Of a stretch of 64,000 nt of DNA, positions 8,732-18,040 are shown piece after piece (the first letter of the stretch is position 1; every line of letters begins with the position of its first letter). This stretch comes from JAOZPE01 sp964601275. GTDB taxonomy: Bacteria; Krumholzibacteriota; Krumholzibacteriia; JAJRXK01. The stretch spans positions 62,001-126,000 of the forward strand of contig CAZRMV010000002.1 of the NCBI GenBank assembly GCA_964601275.1, written 5' to 3'. Position numbers and translations under genes: made by a program. A model generated the notes under the pieces. The model did not search any database and was not told the DNA's origin. It was given only the letters and a program-made list of their open reading frames with translations.

Positions 8732-9735
8732 ACTGGTGGTGGAGCGCCTTCATCATCCTTCTCAGTGTGGCGGCCAACGGTTTCTTTGCCGGGAGCGAAA
8801 CCGGATTCACCACCGCGAGCCGGGTGCGCGTCCTGCATCTGGCGCGGAAGAAGAAACGGGGCGCGGCCCTGGCGGCCCGCCTTCTTGCCCATCGTGAGGA
8901 GGTGATCGTCACTGCACTGGTGGGGAACAACCTCGCGGTCGTCGCCGGATCGGCGTTGGCCACGGCCACTTTCCTGAAGGCCTTGGGGCCCTCCGGGGAA
9001 ACCTGGGCGGCGGTGACCATGGCGGCGTTGAACATCGTTTTCGGGGAAGTGCTTCCCAAGTCGTATTTCCGTTCGCGACCCGAACAGAGTTCGATCGCCG
9101 CCGCTCCCTGGATTCTCCTTTCCCAGTGGATCCTGTTTCCCCTGCGATGGGTGAGCCTGGTCCTTTCCCGGGGAATGCTCCGCTTGCTTCGAATGGACCC
9201 GGGCTCGAGTGAAGTGACGCTCACCCGTGAACGCGTCCTGCGGACCTTGACCAGCGGCGCCGACGAAGCTGCCATCGACACCGGGGAGCGGGACATTCTT
9301 TCCCGCATGGTCCACTCTTCCCGTCTGCCGTTGAAGGAAGTGTGCACCCCGATGGTCGAGGTGGGCCTGTTGCCCTCCACCGCGACGGTGGGGGACGCGC
9401 TCGACTTGGTGCGCAAGGAAGGACACAGCCGATTGCCGGTCCAGAACGCTTCTGGACAGATCATCGGCCTGGTTCTCTTCCGCGACCTCTTGAGAAAGGC
9501 TCCCGAGGCCAAGGTGATGGGACTCTTGCGCCAGGTACTCCGATTGGACGGGAATCTGGGACTGGATGAGGGTATCCTAGCCTTCACTACCGACCGATCC
9601 AGTCTGGCCGTGGTCGTGGATGGCGATGACCGTCCCACGGGAATCGTCACCCTGGAGGATCTGGTGGAACCGTTGGTAGGGGAGATCGTGGATGAACACG
9701 ATTCTGCCGCCTCGGGGAAAGGACCGCGGGCATGA
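8728..9735 (+). CDS. second CNNM-family membrane protein, lacking the CorC/HlyC domain
   Basis: A 335-residue paralogue of the preceding gene. The DUF21/CNNM membrane domain (NGFFAGSETGFTTASRVR, FGEVLPKSYFRSRP) is followed by a CBS pair that ends RPTGIVTLEDLVEPLVGEI. It then stops after EHDSAASGKGPRA, without the C-terminal transporter-associated domain of its neighbour. A tandem long/short pair may form a heteromeric cation transporter; that is inference. ATG 8728 overlaps the previous stop and the ATG of the outer-membrane protein overlaps its own stop, so all three genes are translationally coupled. Confidence 0.87.
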   Translation: MNWWWSAFIILLSVAANGFFAGSETGFTTASRVRVLHLARKKKRGAALAARLLAHREEVIVTALVGNNLAVVAGSALATATFLKALGPSGETWAAVTMAALNIVFGEVLPKSYFRSRPEQSSIAAAPWILLSQWILFPLRWVSLVLSRGMLRLLRMDPGSSEVTLTRERVLRTLTSGADEAAIDTGERDILSRMVHSSRLPLKEVCTPMVEVGLLPSTATVGDALDLVRKEGHSRLPVQNASGQIIGLVLFRDLLRKAPEAKVMGLLRQVLRLDGNLGLDEGILAFTTDRSSLAVVVDGDDRPTGIVTLEDLVEPLVGEIVDEHDSAASGKGPRA

Positions 9736-11315
9736 TGAGGCGTTGGTTGCAGGGTGGTGCCGCACTCCTCGTGTCGCTCCTGGGGTTGAACCTGATGGCG
9801 TCTGTGGCCTTGGCGAACCCGGCGGGCTCGATGCGGCTGGGGATCCCCGGACTCTTCCAGACGGTGACCGGACCCCACGAAGGGGGCGCACCGTTGCGCC
9901 TGGGCCTCTACCTGGAGCACGGGATCATCGATGACGGGCACGGCTTCGACGATCCCTCTTTCCTTCCCGACCTGACCACCCAGCAGCTCCGTCTGCAGCT
10001 CGGCTTGCAGTGGGGCCATCGTCTCTCGGTGGCGGCCAGCCTTCCCTGGCGGCGCTACGAGATCGCCGCCGGGGGCAGGATTCCCCCCGCCGCCGAGGCC
10101 GGGATGTCCGATCTCCAGTTGAGCGCGGCGGCCGATCTGATCGACCTGGTGGGCGGTGCCTGGGCCACCGGACTGTGGGGCAGTCTGCGGTTGCCCACCG
10201 GGGACGAGGAGAAAGGATTGAGCACCGGGGTCACCGAAGGGGAAATCGGTCTGCAGACCACCCTCTCGCTCTTCGAGGATTCCATCAAACCCGCTACGCA
10301 CCTCACCCTGAACCTGGGTTACCGGTACAACCGCAACGAGGAAAACGGCTATGGGGTCCTCGCTTCCGAATACAGCCGGATCGATTCCACCGGGGTCTTT
10401 CCCCCGTCCTATCCGGCCCTGGGGGCCGGGGAATCGGCATCGGCCAACGACCAGCTCCTGCTGCGGGCCGCCCTCGAGGTGCGCCAGCGGTGGGCGAGGA
10501 TCTTCCTGGAGTATTCGGCGAACTGGTTGGCGTTCGGCTCCATCTCCTCCTACCGCGAGAGCCCTTCATGGATCACCCCGGGAATCTCCCTGGGAACCGA
10601 AGGCAGCCTGAGCTTCCAGGCCTCGTGGTCCATCGGGTTGTGGAGCGACGATCCCAACACTCCGTTCAAGCCCAACCTTCCCGAATGGATCCTGAGCGCC
10701 GGTCTCTCCTATCCGTTCTTCCTGGGTACGCGCGACCGCGATCATGATGGGGTGAAGGATCGCCGCGACCGCTGTCCCGACGTGGCCGAAGACCGCGACG
10801 GGTTCCAGGATGACGACGGCTGTCCCGATTGGGACAACGACGGCGACGGGATCCCCGACGGAAGGGATCTCTGCCCGAATCAAGCAGAAGACCGGGACGG
10901 GTTCGAAGATCAGGATGGTTGCCCCGATCCGGACAACGACCACGATGGCATCCCCGACGTGGACGACCTCTGTCCCCTGCGGGCCGAGGATTTCAACGGG
11001 ATCGCCGACGAGGATGGTTGTCCCGACGGGGTGATCGACTCCGACGGCGACGGCATTCCCGACTCCCGGGACACCTGCCCCCACCAGGCCGAGGACTTCG
11101 ATGGCTTCGAGGACGACGACGGATGCCCCGACCCGGACAACGACCTCGACGGGATCGAGGACCGCTTCGACAAGTGTCCGCTGCAGCCGGAGAACTACAA
11201 CGGGATCGAGGACGATGACGGGTGTCCCGAGCTCGCGCCGGAACCGCAGGGCAAGCCAACGGGAAACGCGACGGGAAAGAGCGGTCGCAAGAAGACCGGT
11301 TCCGACCAGCAATGA
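9732..11315 (+). CDS. outer-membrane barrel protein with thrombospondin type-3 repeats
   Basis: A 527-residue exported protein. Residues 1-29 form a signal peptide ending MASVALA before NPAGS. Residues about 30-330 alternate hydrophobic and polar residues as in a beta-barrel, including LRLQLGLQWGHRLSVAASLP and FLEYSANWLAFGS. Residues about 335-510 are about six calcium-binding TSP3-type repeats of the DxDxDGxxDxxDxCP kind, each with conserved aspartates and a CP pair (RDRDHDGVKDRRDRCP first). The end is a lysine-rich tail with no OmpA peptidoglycan-binding domain, unlike most TSP3-containing barrels. The ATGA overlap ties it to the two CNNM genes. Confidence 0.85.
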   Translation: MMRRWLQGGAALLVSLLGLNLMASVALANPAGSMRLGIPGLFQTVTGPHEGGAPLRLGLYLEHGIIDDGHGFDDPSFLPDLTTQQLRLQLGLQWGHRLSVAASLPWRRYEIAAGGRIPPAAEAGMSDLQLSAAADLIDLVGGAWATGLWGSLRLPTGDEEKGLSTGVTEGEIGLQTTLSLFEDSIKPATHLTLNLGYRYNRNEENGYGVLASEYSRIDSTGVFPPSYPALGAGESASANDQLLLRAALEVRQRWARIFLEYSANWLAFGSISSYRESPSWITPGISLGTEGSLSFQASWSIGLWSDDPNTPFKPNLPEWILSAGLSYPFFLGTRDRDHDGVKDRRDRCPDVAEDRDGFQDDDGCPDWDNDGDGIPDGRDLCPNQAEDRDGFEDQDGCPDPDNDHDGIPDVDDLCPLRAEDFNGIADEDGCPDGVIDSDGDGIPDSRDTCPHQAEDFDGFEDDDGCPDPDNDLDGIEDRFDKCPLQPENYNGIEDDDGCPELAPEPQGKPTGNATGKSGRKKTGSDQQ

Positions 11316-11339
11316 GAAGATCGGAGAAGTCGCCCGCGC

Positions 11340-12143
11340 TCAGCCGTCCTCGCCGCTCTTGGCGTGCTCCCAGTAGTCGAACATCGTTTCGATGTCCAAC
11401 TCCTCCAGGCGCCGCCCCTCCTTGCGGCAGCGGGCCTCCATCGCGCGGAAGCGGCGGGCGAATTTCGCGTTGGTGCCGCGCAGGCAGACTTCCGGATCGA
11501 GATCGAGTTTGCGGGCGAGTTGGACACAGGCGAAGAAGAGATCGCCGATCTCGTCCATGACACGCTCCCGCCGACCTCCCTGGAAGGCCTCTTCGAATTC
11601 CTCGATCTCCTCGTGCAGTTTCGCCAGCACCTGGCGGTGGTCCTTCCAGTCGAAACCGGTCTCCGCCGCGGTGGCACCGTAGACGAAGGCTTGGCGCAGC
11701 GCGCTGGTGGACGGAGAGAGATCCTTGAGCGCGCCCGTCGGCGCCGCTTCGGTCTTCCCTTCCTCTTCGGCCGTTTCCCGTTGCTTCTCCCTCTTCCAGA
11801 TGCGCTGGGCCTCTTCGGGAGTCGACGCCTTCTCTTCGCCGAAGACATGGGGTTTGCGGCGGATCAGCTTCTCCGCGCCCATCCGGGCCAGCTCCTCCAG
11901 GCGGACCGGCTCCAGCTCGTTCAGCAGCATCCAGTTGAAGCAGACCATGTAGAGCAGGTCAGCCAGCTCCTCGCGGGCCGCATCCAGCTTTCCCCGGGTC
12001 GCCGCGTCGACGTATTCCACGACTTCATCGCTCAGGAAACGGGCGGCCGAGTCCAGGGTCTGGGCGCGATCCCAGGGGCATCCTTCGCTGCCCCGCAGTC
12101 GGAAGAGCACCTCGAGAAGCGGCTGCAGGGGATTTCCACCCAT
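11340..12143 (-). CDS. mazG: nucleoside triphosphate pyrophosphohydrolase MazG
   Basis: The 267-residue protein has two MazG repeats, as in the standard house-cleaning enzyme that hydrolyses (d)NTPs to NMP and pyrophosphate. The first repeat holds CPWDRAQTLDSAARFLSDE and REELADLLYMVCF (metal-binding ExxxD pattern). The second holds LHEEIEEFEEAFQ and VMDEIGDLFFACVQLARKL. About 50 linker residues rich in Glu, Lys and Ala separate them, somewhat more than usual. Start ATG 12143 has GGGGAG five bases upstream. The gene stands alone on the minus strand between two plus-strand transcription units. Confidence 0.93.
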   Translation of the reverse strand: MGGNPLQPLLEVLFRLRGSEGCPWDRAQTLDSAARFLSDEVVEYVDAATRGKLDAAREELADLLYMVCFNWMLLNELEPVRLEELARMGAEKLIRRKPHVFGEEKASTPEEAQRIWKREKQRETAEEEGKTEAAPTGALKDLSPSTSALRQAFVYGATAAETGFDWKDHRQVLAKLHEEIEEFEEAFQGGRRERVMDEIGDLFFACVQLARKLDLDPEVCLRGTNAKFARRFRAMEARCRKEGRRLEELDIETMFDYWEHAKSGEDG

Positions 12144-12264
12144 GATGACTCCCCTCGCGAGTCGGGATCGACGGGAAGGGCCGGTTTGACGCGACCGGGC
12201 GGGAGGGTTATGGTGATCGGTCTCCCCGAAACCTCCTCGACGCCTTCTGGAGACCCAACGGACG

Positions 12265-15066
12265 ATGGCAAAGGCCGAAGTTATCACGATCCACGGCGCA
12301 CGCCAACACAACCTCCAGAACCTCGATCTGGAGATTCCCAAGGGTTGTTTCACCACGATCAGCGGGGTTTCCGGGAGTGGCAAGTCCTCGCTTGCCTTCG
12401 ACACCCTCTACGCCGAGGGGCAGCGCTGCTACGTGGAAAGCCTGTCCACCTACGCCCGGCAGTTCCTGGAGAGGCTCGAGAAACCCGATGTCGATTCGAT
12501 CGAGGGGATCCAGCCGTCCATCGCGATCCGGCAGCGGAACACGGTCAAGTCCAGTCGTTCGACGGTGGGGACCTCGACCGAGATCCACGACTACCTCCGT
12601 CTGCTCTACGCCAGGGTCGGACACATCCACTGTCTTCACTGCGGGACCGAGGTCAAGCCGGACACCCCGGACGACGCGGTCCGCCGGGCGCGCGAGCAGT
12701 TCCGGGAGGGAACCCGCCTGCTGGTCACCTTTCCCGTGGCTCCTACGGCGACCTTGCCCTTTGCGGAACTCGCCTCCCGCTTGGTCGCGCAGGGTTACCT
12801 GAGGGCGATCCACCGGGGGAAGCAACGGTCGTTGGAGGAAGCCTGGAGTTCACCGGTGCCCGAAGGCAAGGAGTTCTCCGTCATCGCCGACCGGATCGTC
12901 TGGAAGGCGTCGAATCGATTGCGCCTCGCTGAAGCCGTCGAGGCCGCCCTCCACGCCGGGGAAGGACGGGCGGCGATCGTCGAGGCGGATTCGAGGAAAG
13001 AGATCTCCCTGAGCGATCGCTACCTCTGCCCCCGTTGCCAACGGGAGTACGAAGAGCCGACTCCGCAACTGTTCTCCTTCAACTCTCCCCAGGGCGCGTG
13101 TCCCGACTGCAATGGTTTCGGTGAGCGCCTGGAGTTCGACGAACGCCGCATCGTTCCCGACCTGGATCGCAGCTTGTCTGCCGGGGCGGTCCGGCCCTGG
13201 TGCGGTCCCGCGTTCGCCAACGAGATGGCCGCCTTGTTGAAAGCGTGCAAGAAGCGGAAGATCCCCATCGATCTGCCGTACCGGAAACTCTCGGGCCGCC
13301 AGAAGGCCTTCGTCCTGGAAGCGAAGGAGAAGGACTACCTGGGGGTGATTCCCTGGCTGGCCAGCATGCGCGATGCGCGAGCCAAGGAAGGGCATCGTTT
13401 CTACACCCGCCGGTACCTGGGACGCAGCCGTTGCCGGAGTTGCGATGGAAAACGCCTGCGCCCGCAGGCCCGCGCGGTGAAGGTGGGAGGATTGGAGATC
13501 GGCGAGGTGGCGGAAATGGACATTCCCGCCGCGCGAGGATTCCTGGCTTCGCTGGAATTATCGTCGGCCGAGAAGAGTGCGGTCGCCGATGTGTTGCAGG
13601 AATTGCTGGAGCGGCTGGAATTCCTCGAGCGCATCGGTCTCGAATACCTTTCGCTCTCGCGGGCCAGCCGGACCCTCAGCGGCGGAGAGATGCAGCGGAT
13701 CCATCTCAGCAACGCGCTGGCCAGCCGCCTGGTGGAGACCCTCTATGTGCTGGACGAGCCCAGCATCGGCTTGCATCCGGCGGACACCGATCGTCTGCTC
13801 GGCCGACTGAAGGAACTCGCGGAAATGGGCAACACCGTCGTGGTGGTCGAACACGACAGCGACATCCTGCGCGCCAGCGATCATCTCATCGACCTGGGAC
13901 CGGGCGCCGGGGTGAAGGGGGGGAGAATCCTCTACCAGGGCCCACCACCTGGAAACGGCGCCGTGCCCAAGGGGGCCCGGGGAAGCCTCACCTGCGAATA
14001 CCTCAGCGGCCGTCGGGTCGTCAAGCAGAAGAGCGAACGCCGGAGCCCTGGCCGCCGCCGGGTGACCCTGGTGAAGGCAAGACTGCACAATCTCGCCGAG
14101 ATCGACTTCACCCTGCCCCTGGGCCTGTTCGTCTGCGTGACCGGAGTGAGCGGATCGGGCAAGAGCACCCTGGTGAACGAGTTGCTCTATCCTGCATTGA
14201 CCGGGCGCATCTTCGGCGGCCAGGGGAGACTCCACGGTTTCGACGCCATCCATGGGGCCGAGAACGTGGATCAGGTGGTCCTGGTGGACCAGTCGCCCAT
14301 CGGTCGCAGCTCGCGCAGCAACCCGGCGACCTACCTGCAGGTCTTGACGGAAATCCGCGGCCTCCTGGCCCAGACCGCCGAGGCGCGCAAGCGGGGCTGG
14401 ACCGCCGGCCGCTTCTCCTTCAATCTTCCAGGCGGCCGATGTCCCGTCTGCCAGGGGTTGGGGGAAGTGACGGTGGAGATGCAGTTCATGGCGGACGTGA
14501 CGGTTCCCTGCGAGGAGTGCCGGGGCCGCAGGTTCGAGCCTTCGACCCTGGAGGTTCGTTACCGGGGAAGGAACATCGCGGAGATCCTCGACCTCACCGT
14601 CGATGAAGCCCTGTCCTTCTTCGTCGATTCGCCCGCGATCGGCGCCAAGCTCTGGCTCCTCCAGAAAGTGGGGTTGGGCTACCTGAAACTGGGACAGCCG
14701 GCGGGGACCCTCAGTGGGGGAGAGAGCCAGCGCATCAAGATCGCCCGGGAATTGCTGCGGGGGCAGAAGGAACACACCCTCTATCTGCTCGACGAACCGA
14801 CCACGGGTCTGCATCCGGAGGATGTGCGGAAGTTGTTGAGTGTCCTGGATGACCTCGTCGACAAAGGGAACACAGTAATGGTGATCGAACACAATCTCGA
14901 TGTCATCAAGAACGCCGATTGGGTGGTCGATCTCGGTCCGGGAGGCGGCCCGAAGGGCGGCCGCATCGTGGTGGCCGGTCCGCCGGAGAGCCTGGTGGAA
15001 AACGAGCAATCCATCACCGGCCGGCACCTGGCGGCGGCGATCCACGCCGAAGGGAAACCGTCATGA
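12265..15066 (+). CDS. uvrA: excinuclease ABC subunit A
   Basis: UvrA, 933 residues, the damage-recognition ATPase of nucleotide excision repair. It contains two ABC ATPase halves: Walker A GVSGSGKSS at residues 34-42 and again near 627. Each half has an LSGGE signature (TLSGGEMQRIHL, TLSGGESQRIKIA) and an aspartate box (VLDEPSIGLHP, LLDEPTTGLHPED). The zinc modules are CPRC..CPDC in the first half and CPVC..CEEC in the second. The length is normal for the family. The stop overlaps the galE start (ATGA). uvrB and uvrC are not in the window. Confidence 0.97.
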   Translation: MAKAEVITIHGARQHNLQNLDLEIPKGCFTTISGVSGSGKSSLAFDTLYAEGQRCYVESLSTYARQFLERLEKPDVDSIEGIQPSIAIRQRNTVKSSRSTVGTSTEIHDYLRLLYARVGHIHCLHCGTEVKPDTPDDAVRRAREQFREGTRLLVTFPVAPTATLPFAELASRLVAQGYLRAIHRGKQRSLEEAWSSPVPEGKEFSVIADRIVWKASNRLRLAEAVEAALHAGEGRAAIVEADSRKEISLSDRYLCPRCQREYEEPTPQLFSFNSPQGACPDCNGFGERLEFDERRIVPDLDRSLSAGAVRPWCGPAFANEMAALLKACKKRKIPIDLPYRKLSGRQKAFVLEAKEKDYLGVIPWLASMRDARAKEGHRFYTRRYLGRSRCRSCDGKRLRPQARAVKVGGLEIGEVAEMDIPAARGFLASLELSSAEKSAVADVLQELLERLEFLERIGLEYLSLSRASRTLSGGEMQRIHLSNALASRLVETLYVLDEPSIGLHPADTDRLLGRLKELAEMGNTVVVVEHDSDILRASDHLIDLGPGAGVKGGRILYQGPPPGNGAVPKGARGSLTCEYLSGRRVVKQKSERRSPGRRRVTLVKARLHNLAEIDFTLPLGLFVCVTGVSGSGKSTLVNELLYPALTGRIFGGQGRLHGFDAIHGAENVDQVVLVDQSPIGRSSRSNPATYLQVLTEIRGLLAQTAEARKRGWTAGRFSFNLPGGRCPVCQGLGEVTVEMQFMADVTVPCEECRGRRFEPSTLEVRYRGRNIAEILDLTVDEALSFFVDSPAIGAKLWLLQKVGLGYLKLGQPAGTLSGGESQRIKIARELLRGQKEHTLYLLDEPTTGLHPEDVRKLLSVLDDLVDKGNTVMVIEHNLDVIKNADWVVDLGPGGGPKGGRIVVAGPPESLVENEQSITGRHLAAAIHAEGKPS

Positions 15067-16043
15067 AGGTTGTCGTCACCGGGGGAGCCGGGTACATCGG
15101 ATCGGTCACCGCCCGGCAGCTCCTGGAAGAAGGACACGAAGTGGTGGTGCTGGACGACCTCAGCACCGGACATCGCGAGTCGGTTCCTTCCAGAGCACAG
15201 TTCGTGGAGGGCCGGGTCCAGGATCCGGCGGCGCTCTCCCGCGCCCTGGAGAACGCCGACGCGGTGGTGCACTTCGCCTCGCTCAGCCTGGTGGGGGAGA
15301 GCGTGAGACACCCCCGCCGGTATTTCCGGGAGAACCTCGGTTCGGCGCTCGCTCTGCTGGACGGAATGGATCGGGCGGAGGTGAAGCGCCTGGTCTTCTC
15401 CAGCAGCGCGGCGGTCTACGGCGATCCCCAGGTCGAGGTCATCGAGGAGGACATCCCGTGCCGTCCGGTGAATCCCTACGGGATGACCAAGTGGATGATC
15501 GAGAACATCCTCGCCGAGGAAGCGCGGGCGGGCGGACTGTCGGCCATGGCACTGCGTTACTTCAACGCGTGCGGCGCCGATGGCCAGTGGGGGGAAGACC
15601 ATCATCCCGAGACCCATCTCATTCCGCGTCTGTGCGAAGCCCTGCTGGGTCGAAGGGACGATTTCGTGATCTACGGAGAGGACTATCCGACGCCTGATGG
15701 CACCGCCATCCGCGACTACGTCCATGTGCTCGACCTGGCCCAGGCCCACGTTCGCGCCCTGGAGAAACTGGAAGAACCCGGTCTGACCGTCCTGAACCTG
15801 GGGACCGGCGAAGGGGCGAGCGTGCGGGAAGTGGTCGAGGCCGCCCGCTCGGTTTCCGGCCTGCCGTTTGCGCCACCGGTCGGCCCGCGCCGGCCCGGCG
15901 ATCCGGCGCGCCTGGTCGCCTCCAACCGCCGCGCGCACGCGCTTCTCGGGTGGACGCCCCGCCACTCCTCCCTCGAGAGGATCCTCCACGACGCCTTGCG
16001 GTGGCACCGGCGCCGCGGGGCCGCCGATCCGGGGGCGGTCTGA
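15063..16043 (+). CDS. galE: UDP-glucose 4-epimerase
   Basis: The 326-residue short-chain dehydrogenase-type epimerase interconverts UDP-glucose and UDP-galactose (or the GlcNAc forms) using bound NAD. TGGAGYIGS (residues 7-15) is the Rossmann NAD site. SSSAAVYGDP supplies the catalytic serine and YGMTK the YXXXK pair (Y139, K143). The motifs LRYFNACGAD, DYPTPDGTAIRDYVHVLDLA and NLGTGEG are characteristic of GalE rather than of other NDP-sugar epimerases. Coupled by ATGA to uvrA, it probably feeds surface polysaccharide synthesis along with the glycosyltransferases in the window. Confidence 0.94.
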   Translation: MKVVVTGGAGYIGSVTARQLLEEGHEVVVLDDLSTGHRESVPSRAQFVEGRVQDPAALSRALENADAVVHFASLSLVGESVRHPRRYFRENLGSALALLDGMDRAEVKRLVFSSSAAVYGDPQVEVIEEDIPCRPVNPYGMTKWMIENILAEEARAGGLSAMALRYFNACGADGQWGEDHHPETHLIPRLCEALLGRRDDFVIYGEDYPTPDGTAIRDYVHVLDLAQAHVRALEKLEEPGLTVLNLGTGEGASVREVVEAARSVSGLPFAPPVGPRRPGDPARLVASNRRAHALLGWTPRHSSLERILHDALRWHRRRGAADPGAV

Positions 16044-16133
16044 CCGTCCCGGCGGGTCTGGCCGGTTCCCCCCCGATGGCGGTGGAAAGCTGACCAACCG
16101 TCCCCGGACCCTCCGGGGACTCCCGCGGGGGCG

Positions 16134-16149
16134 GGTCTCGGCCGAGACC
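16134..16149. promoter_or_regulatory. 16-bp perfect palindrome upstream of the histidine kinase gene
   Basis: GGTCTCGGCCGAGACC reads the same on both strands and lies 125 bases before the kinase start, in the 230-base gap after galE. A nearby hairpin, CCCCGGA-CCC-TCCGGGG (16102-16118), lies upstream of it. The palindrome could be an operator, but one or two such 16-mers are expected by chance in GC-rich sequence of this size. No clear promoter is visible in this gap. Confidence 0.25.
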
Positions 16150-16273
16150 GGCGGCCTGGGCCTCCAATCCATCGATTCAGCGCCTTTTTCTCGTCGCCAT
16201 CTCTCCCTGCGCCGGGCCCGCCGCCCTGGCACCGCCATTGCCCTTCCGCCCGGCAAGGAGGGGATGACACGCC

Positions 16274-18040
16274 ATGTCGAATGCCGTCAAATGGTCCCTG
16301 GAAGGACCAGGGGCGCCGGTGGAACCCGGCCAGATCCTGTCCCGGATCCCGCGCCTGCTCCGGTTCGAACTCGCCGGTCGGGAAGACCGGCTCCTGGTCC
16401 GTCTGGCCCGCCGATTGGGCTACGCCGAGGCGGCCAGCCTGGAACTTTCCGCCACCCAACGGGAAATCCGCCTGAGGGCCTATCGGGGTTCGTCCCCGGC
16501 CCGATGGCTTCGCCACCTGTCCCTGGAGCGGGCGGGCCTTGTGGGACTGGCCGCCCATCCGGTCGCCCGTTGTCTCGATGGAGATGTCGAACCCGCCGCC
16601 GCGCGCCTGATCCAGGCGCTGCGTCTGCATCGACTCACCGCTTTGCCGCTCGGATGCCATCATGACGGATGGCGCCTGCTGCTTCTGGCCGACGGTCCCC
16701 GCATGGGGCCGGAAGCCCTGGCCGGTTTGCGGGACGCGGCCCGGGCGGTGGTGGACGCCGCCCGATCCCAATCGGAACGAAGGCCACCGAAGGAACGCGG
16801 ACGGTCCGGGAATGCGGTTCCCGAAGATGCCGTCCAGCGGGCGCGGCGCCTGGTCGACCGCCAACAGGAGCTGTTGGCGAACCTCTCCCACGACTTCAAG
16901 AACCCCCTGGCCGCGATCTCGACTTCACTGCAGGTGCTTCTCGGCGAGCGGGCGGGGACGACGAATGCCACCCAACGCCGACTGCTGGGCCTGGCCCGGC
17001 GCAATTGCGACCGGCTGCTCCAGATGGTGAACGAGCTGGTCGACGGCGGCCGCAAGGCGGAAATGGAGACCATTCTCTCCCGCGAAGACCTCGACGCGTC
17101 GAGGCTGCTGCAGGAGGTCATGGCGGACACCACCGAACAGGCGGCCGCCCACAGACGCAACCTGGCCTGGGTCTGCGACCACGGAGCCCGCGTGTGGGGA
17201 GACCCCCAGCAGATCCGTCGCATCCTGGACAACCTCGTGGAGAACTCCCTGAAGTTCTGCGGGCAAGGAGGGAATGTCCTCGTCACCCTGCGAAGGGATC
17301 GCCCCCGCAACCACGACGAGGTCGGCAAGGCGGCGTCCAGTCTCGGACTCGCCGTCCACGGCCTGGAGATCCTCGTCGAGGACGACGGTCCCGGGTTCTC
17401 CGAGGAGGCCCGGAAGAAGGCCTTCGAGCGATACTGGCAGGGCGAGGGCGAGCGGGAACGAGGGCGCGGCTGGGGACTCGGCCTGTCGATCGTCCATTCG
17501 CTCGTCCACGCGCATCAAGGTCATGTGGAGCTTTCGAGCGAACCCGGTCGAGGCACCACGGTGCGGGTCTGGTTGCCCGCCGAAGCCGAAGACGCCCGGC
17601 GATGCGGGGTGTTGCATACGCTGCTGCGGGCGATGCAGCGGCGCCGCGCGCGCGGGAAGCAGCCCCATCTGATCCTGATCGAGGCGACGGCCGCCGAAGA
17701 CGAATACCTGGCCGGCCTGTCCCGGCTCTGCGAGGACCTGGCCGAGCCGGAGGGGAGGAAATGGTCGGTGCACCGGATCCATCCCGTGACCGCGGTGGTG
17801 CTGGCGGACGAGGAGATTCCAGAGGAGATCTCCCGGAGGCTGGCGCGCCAGGAGCGGAGCGCGCGTCCGGCGGAGAGCTCCGGGGAGGGCGGCGCATCGC
17901 CGGCCCTGCGCCTGGGGGAGGCCCGCTTCGGCGAGAACGGGGAAACCCTCGATGAACTCTTGCGGCATGCCCGCCGCAGTTTCCGTGGAGGGGCGGCCGC
18001 GGCCGCCCACGGAGCTGAACTTCCGGAGGTGCGATCATGA
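16274..18040 (+). CDS. cytoplasmic sensor histidine kinase with GGDEF-like C-terminal tail
   Basis: The 588-residue protein has no membrane segment. Residues about 10-155 resemble a GAF-type sensor. A linker leads to the dimerisation and phosphoacceptor box LLANLSHDFKNPLAAIS (H206). The ATPase domain has the N box RRILDNLVENSLKF (near 315), G1 EDDGPGF (near 370) and G2 GWGLGLSIVHSL (near 399). About 150 more residues follow. LILIEATAAEDEYLAGLSRL and LGEARFGENGETLDELLRHA look like the first and last strands/helices of a GGDEF domain without the GGDEF motif. Start ATG 16274 follows AAGGAGGGG. It overlaps the response regulator gene (ATGA). Confidence 0.87.
   Translation: MSNAVKWSLEGPGAPVEPGQILSRIPRLLRFELAGREDRLLVRLARRLGYAEAASLELSATQREIRLRAYRGSSPARWLRHLSLERAGLVGLAAHPVARCLDGDVEPAAARLIQALRLHRLTALPLGCHHDGWRLLLLADGPRMGPEALAGLRDAARAVVDAARSQSERRPPKERGRSGNAVPEDAVQRARRLVDRQQELLANLSHDFKNPLAAISTSLQVLLGERAGTTNATQRRLLGLARRNCDRLLQMVNELVDGGRKAEMETILSREDLDASRLLQEVMADTTEQAAAHRRNLAWVCDHGARVWGDPQQIRRILDNLVENSLKFCGQGGNVLVTLRRDRPRNHDEVGKAASSLGLAVHGLEILVEDDGPGFSEEARKKAFERYWQGEGERERGRGWGLGLSIVHSLVHAHQGHVELSSEPGRGTTVRVWLPAEAEDARRCGVLHTLLRAMQRRRARGKQPHLILIEATAAEDEYLAGLSRLCEDLAEPEGRKWSVHRIHPVTAVVLADEEIPEEISRRLARQERSARPAESSGEGGASPALRLGEARFGENGETLDELLRHARRSFRGGAAAAAHGAELPEVRS

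Noticed and set aside
10731..11230. Possible tandem DNA repeat
   Set aside because: The repetition is at protein level (TSP3 repeats). The codons differ between units, so it is not a nucleotide tandem array.
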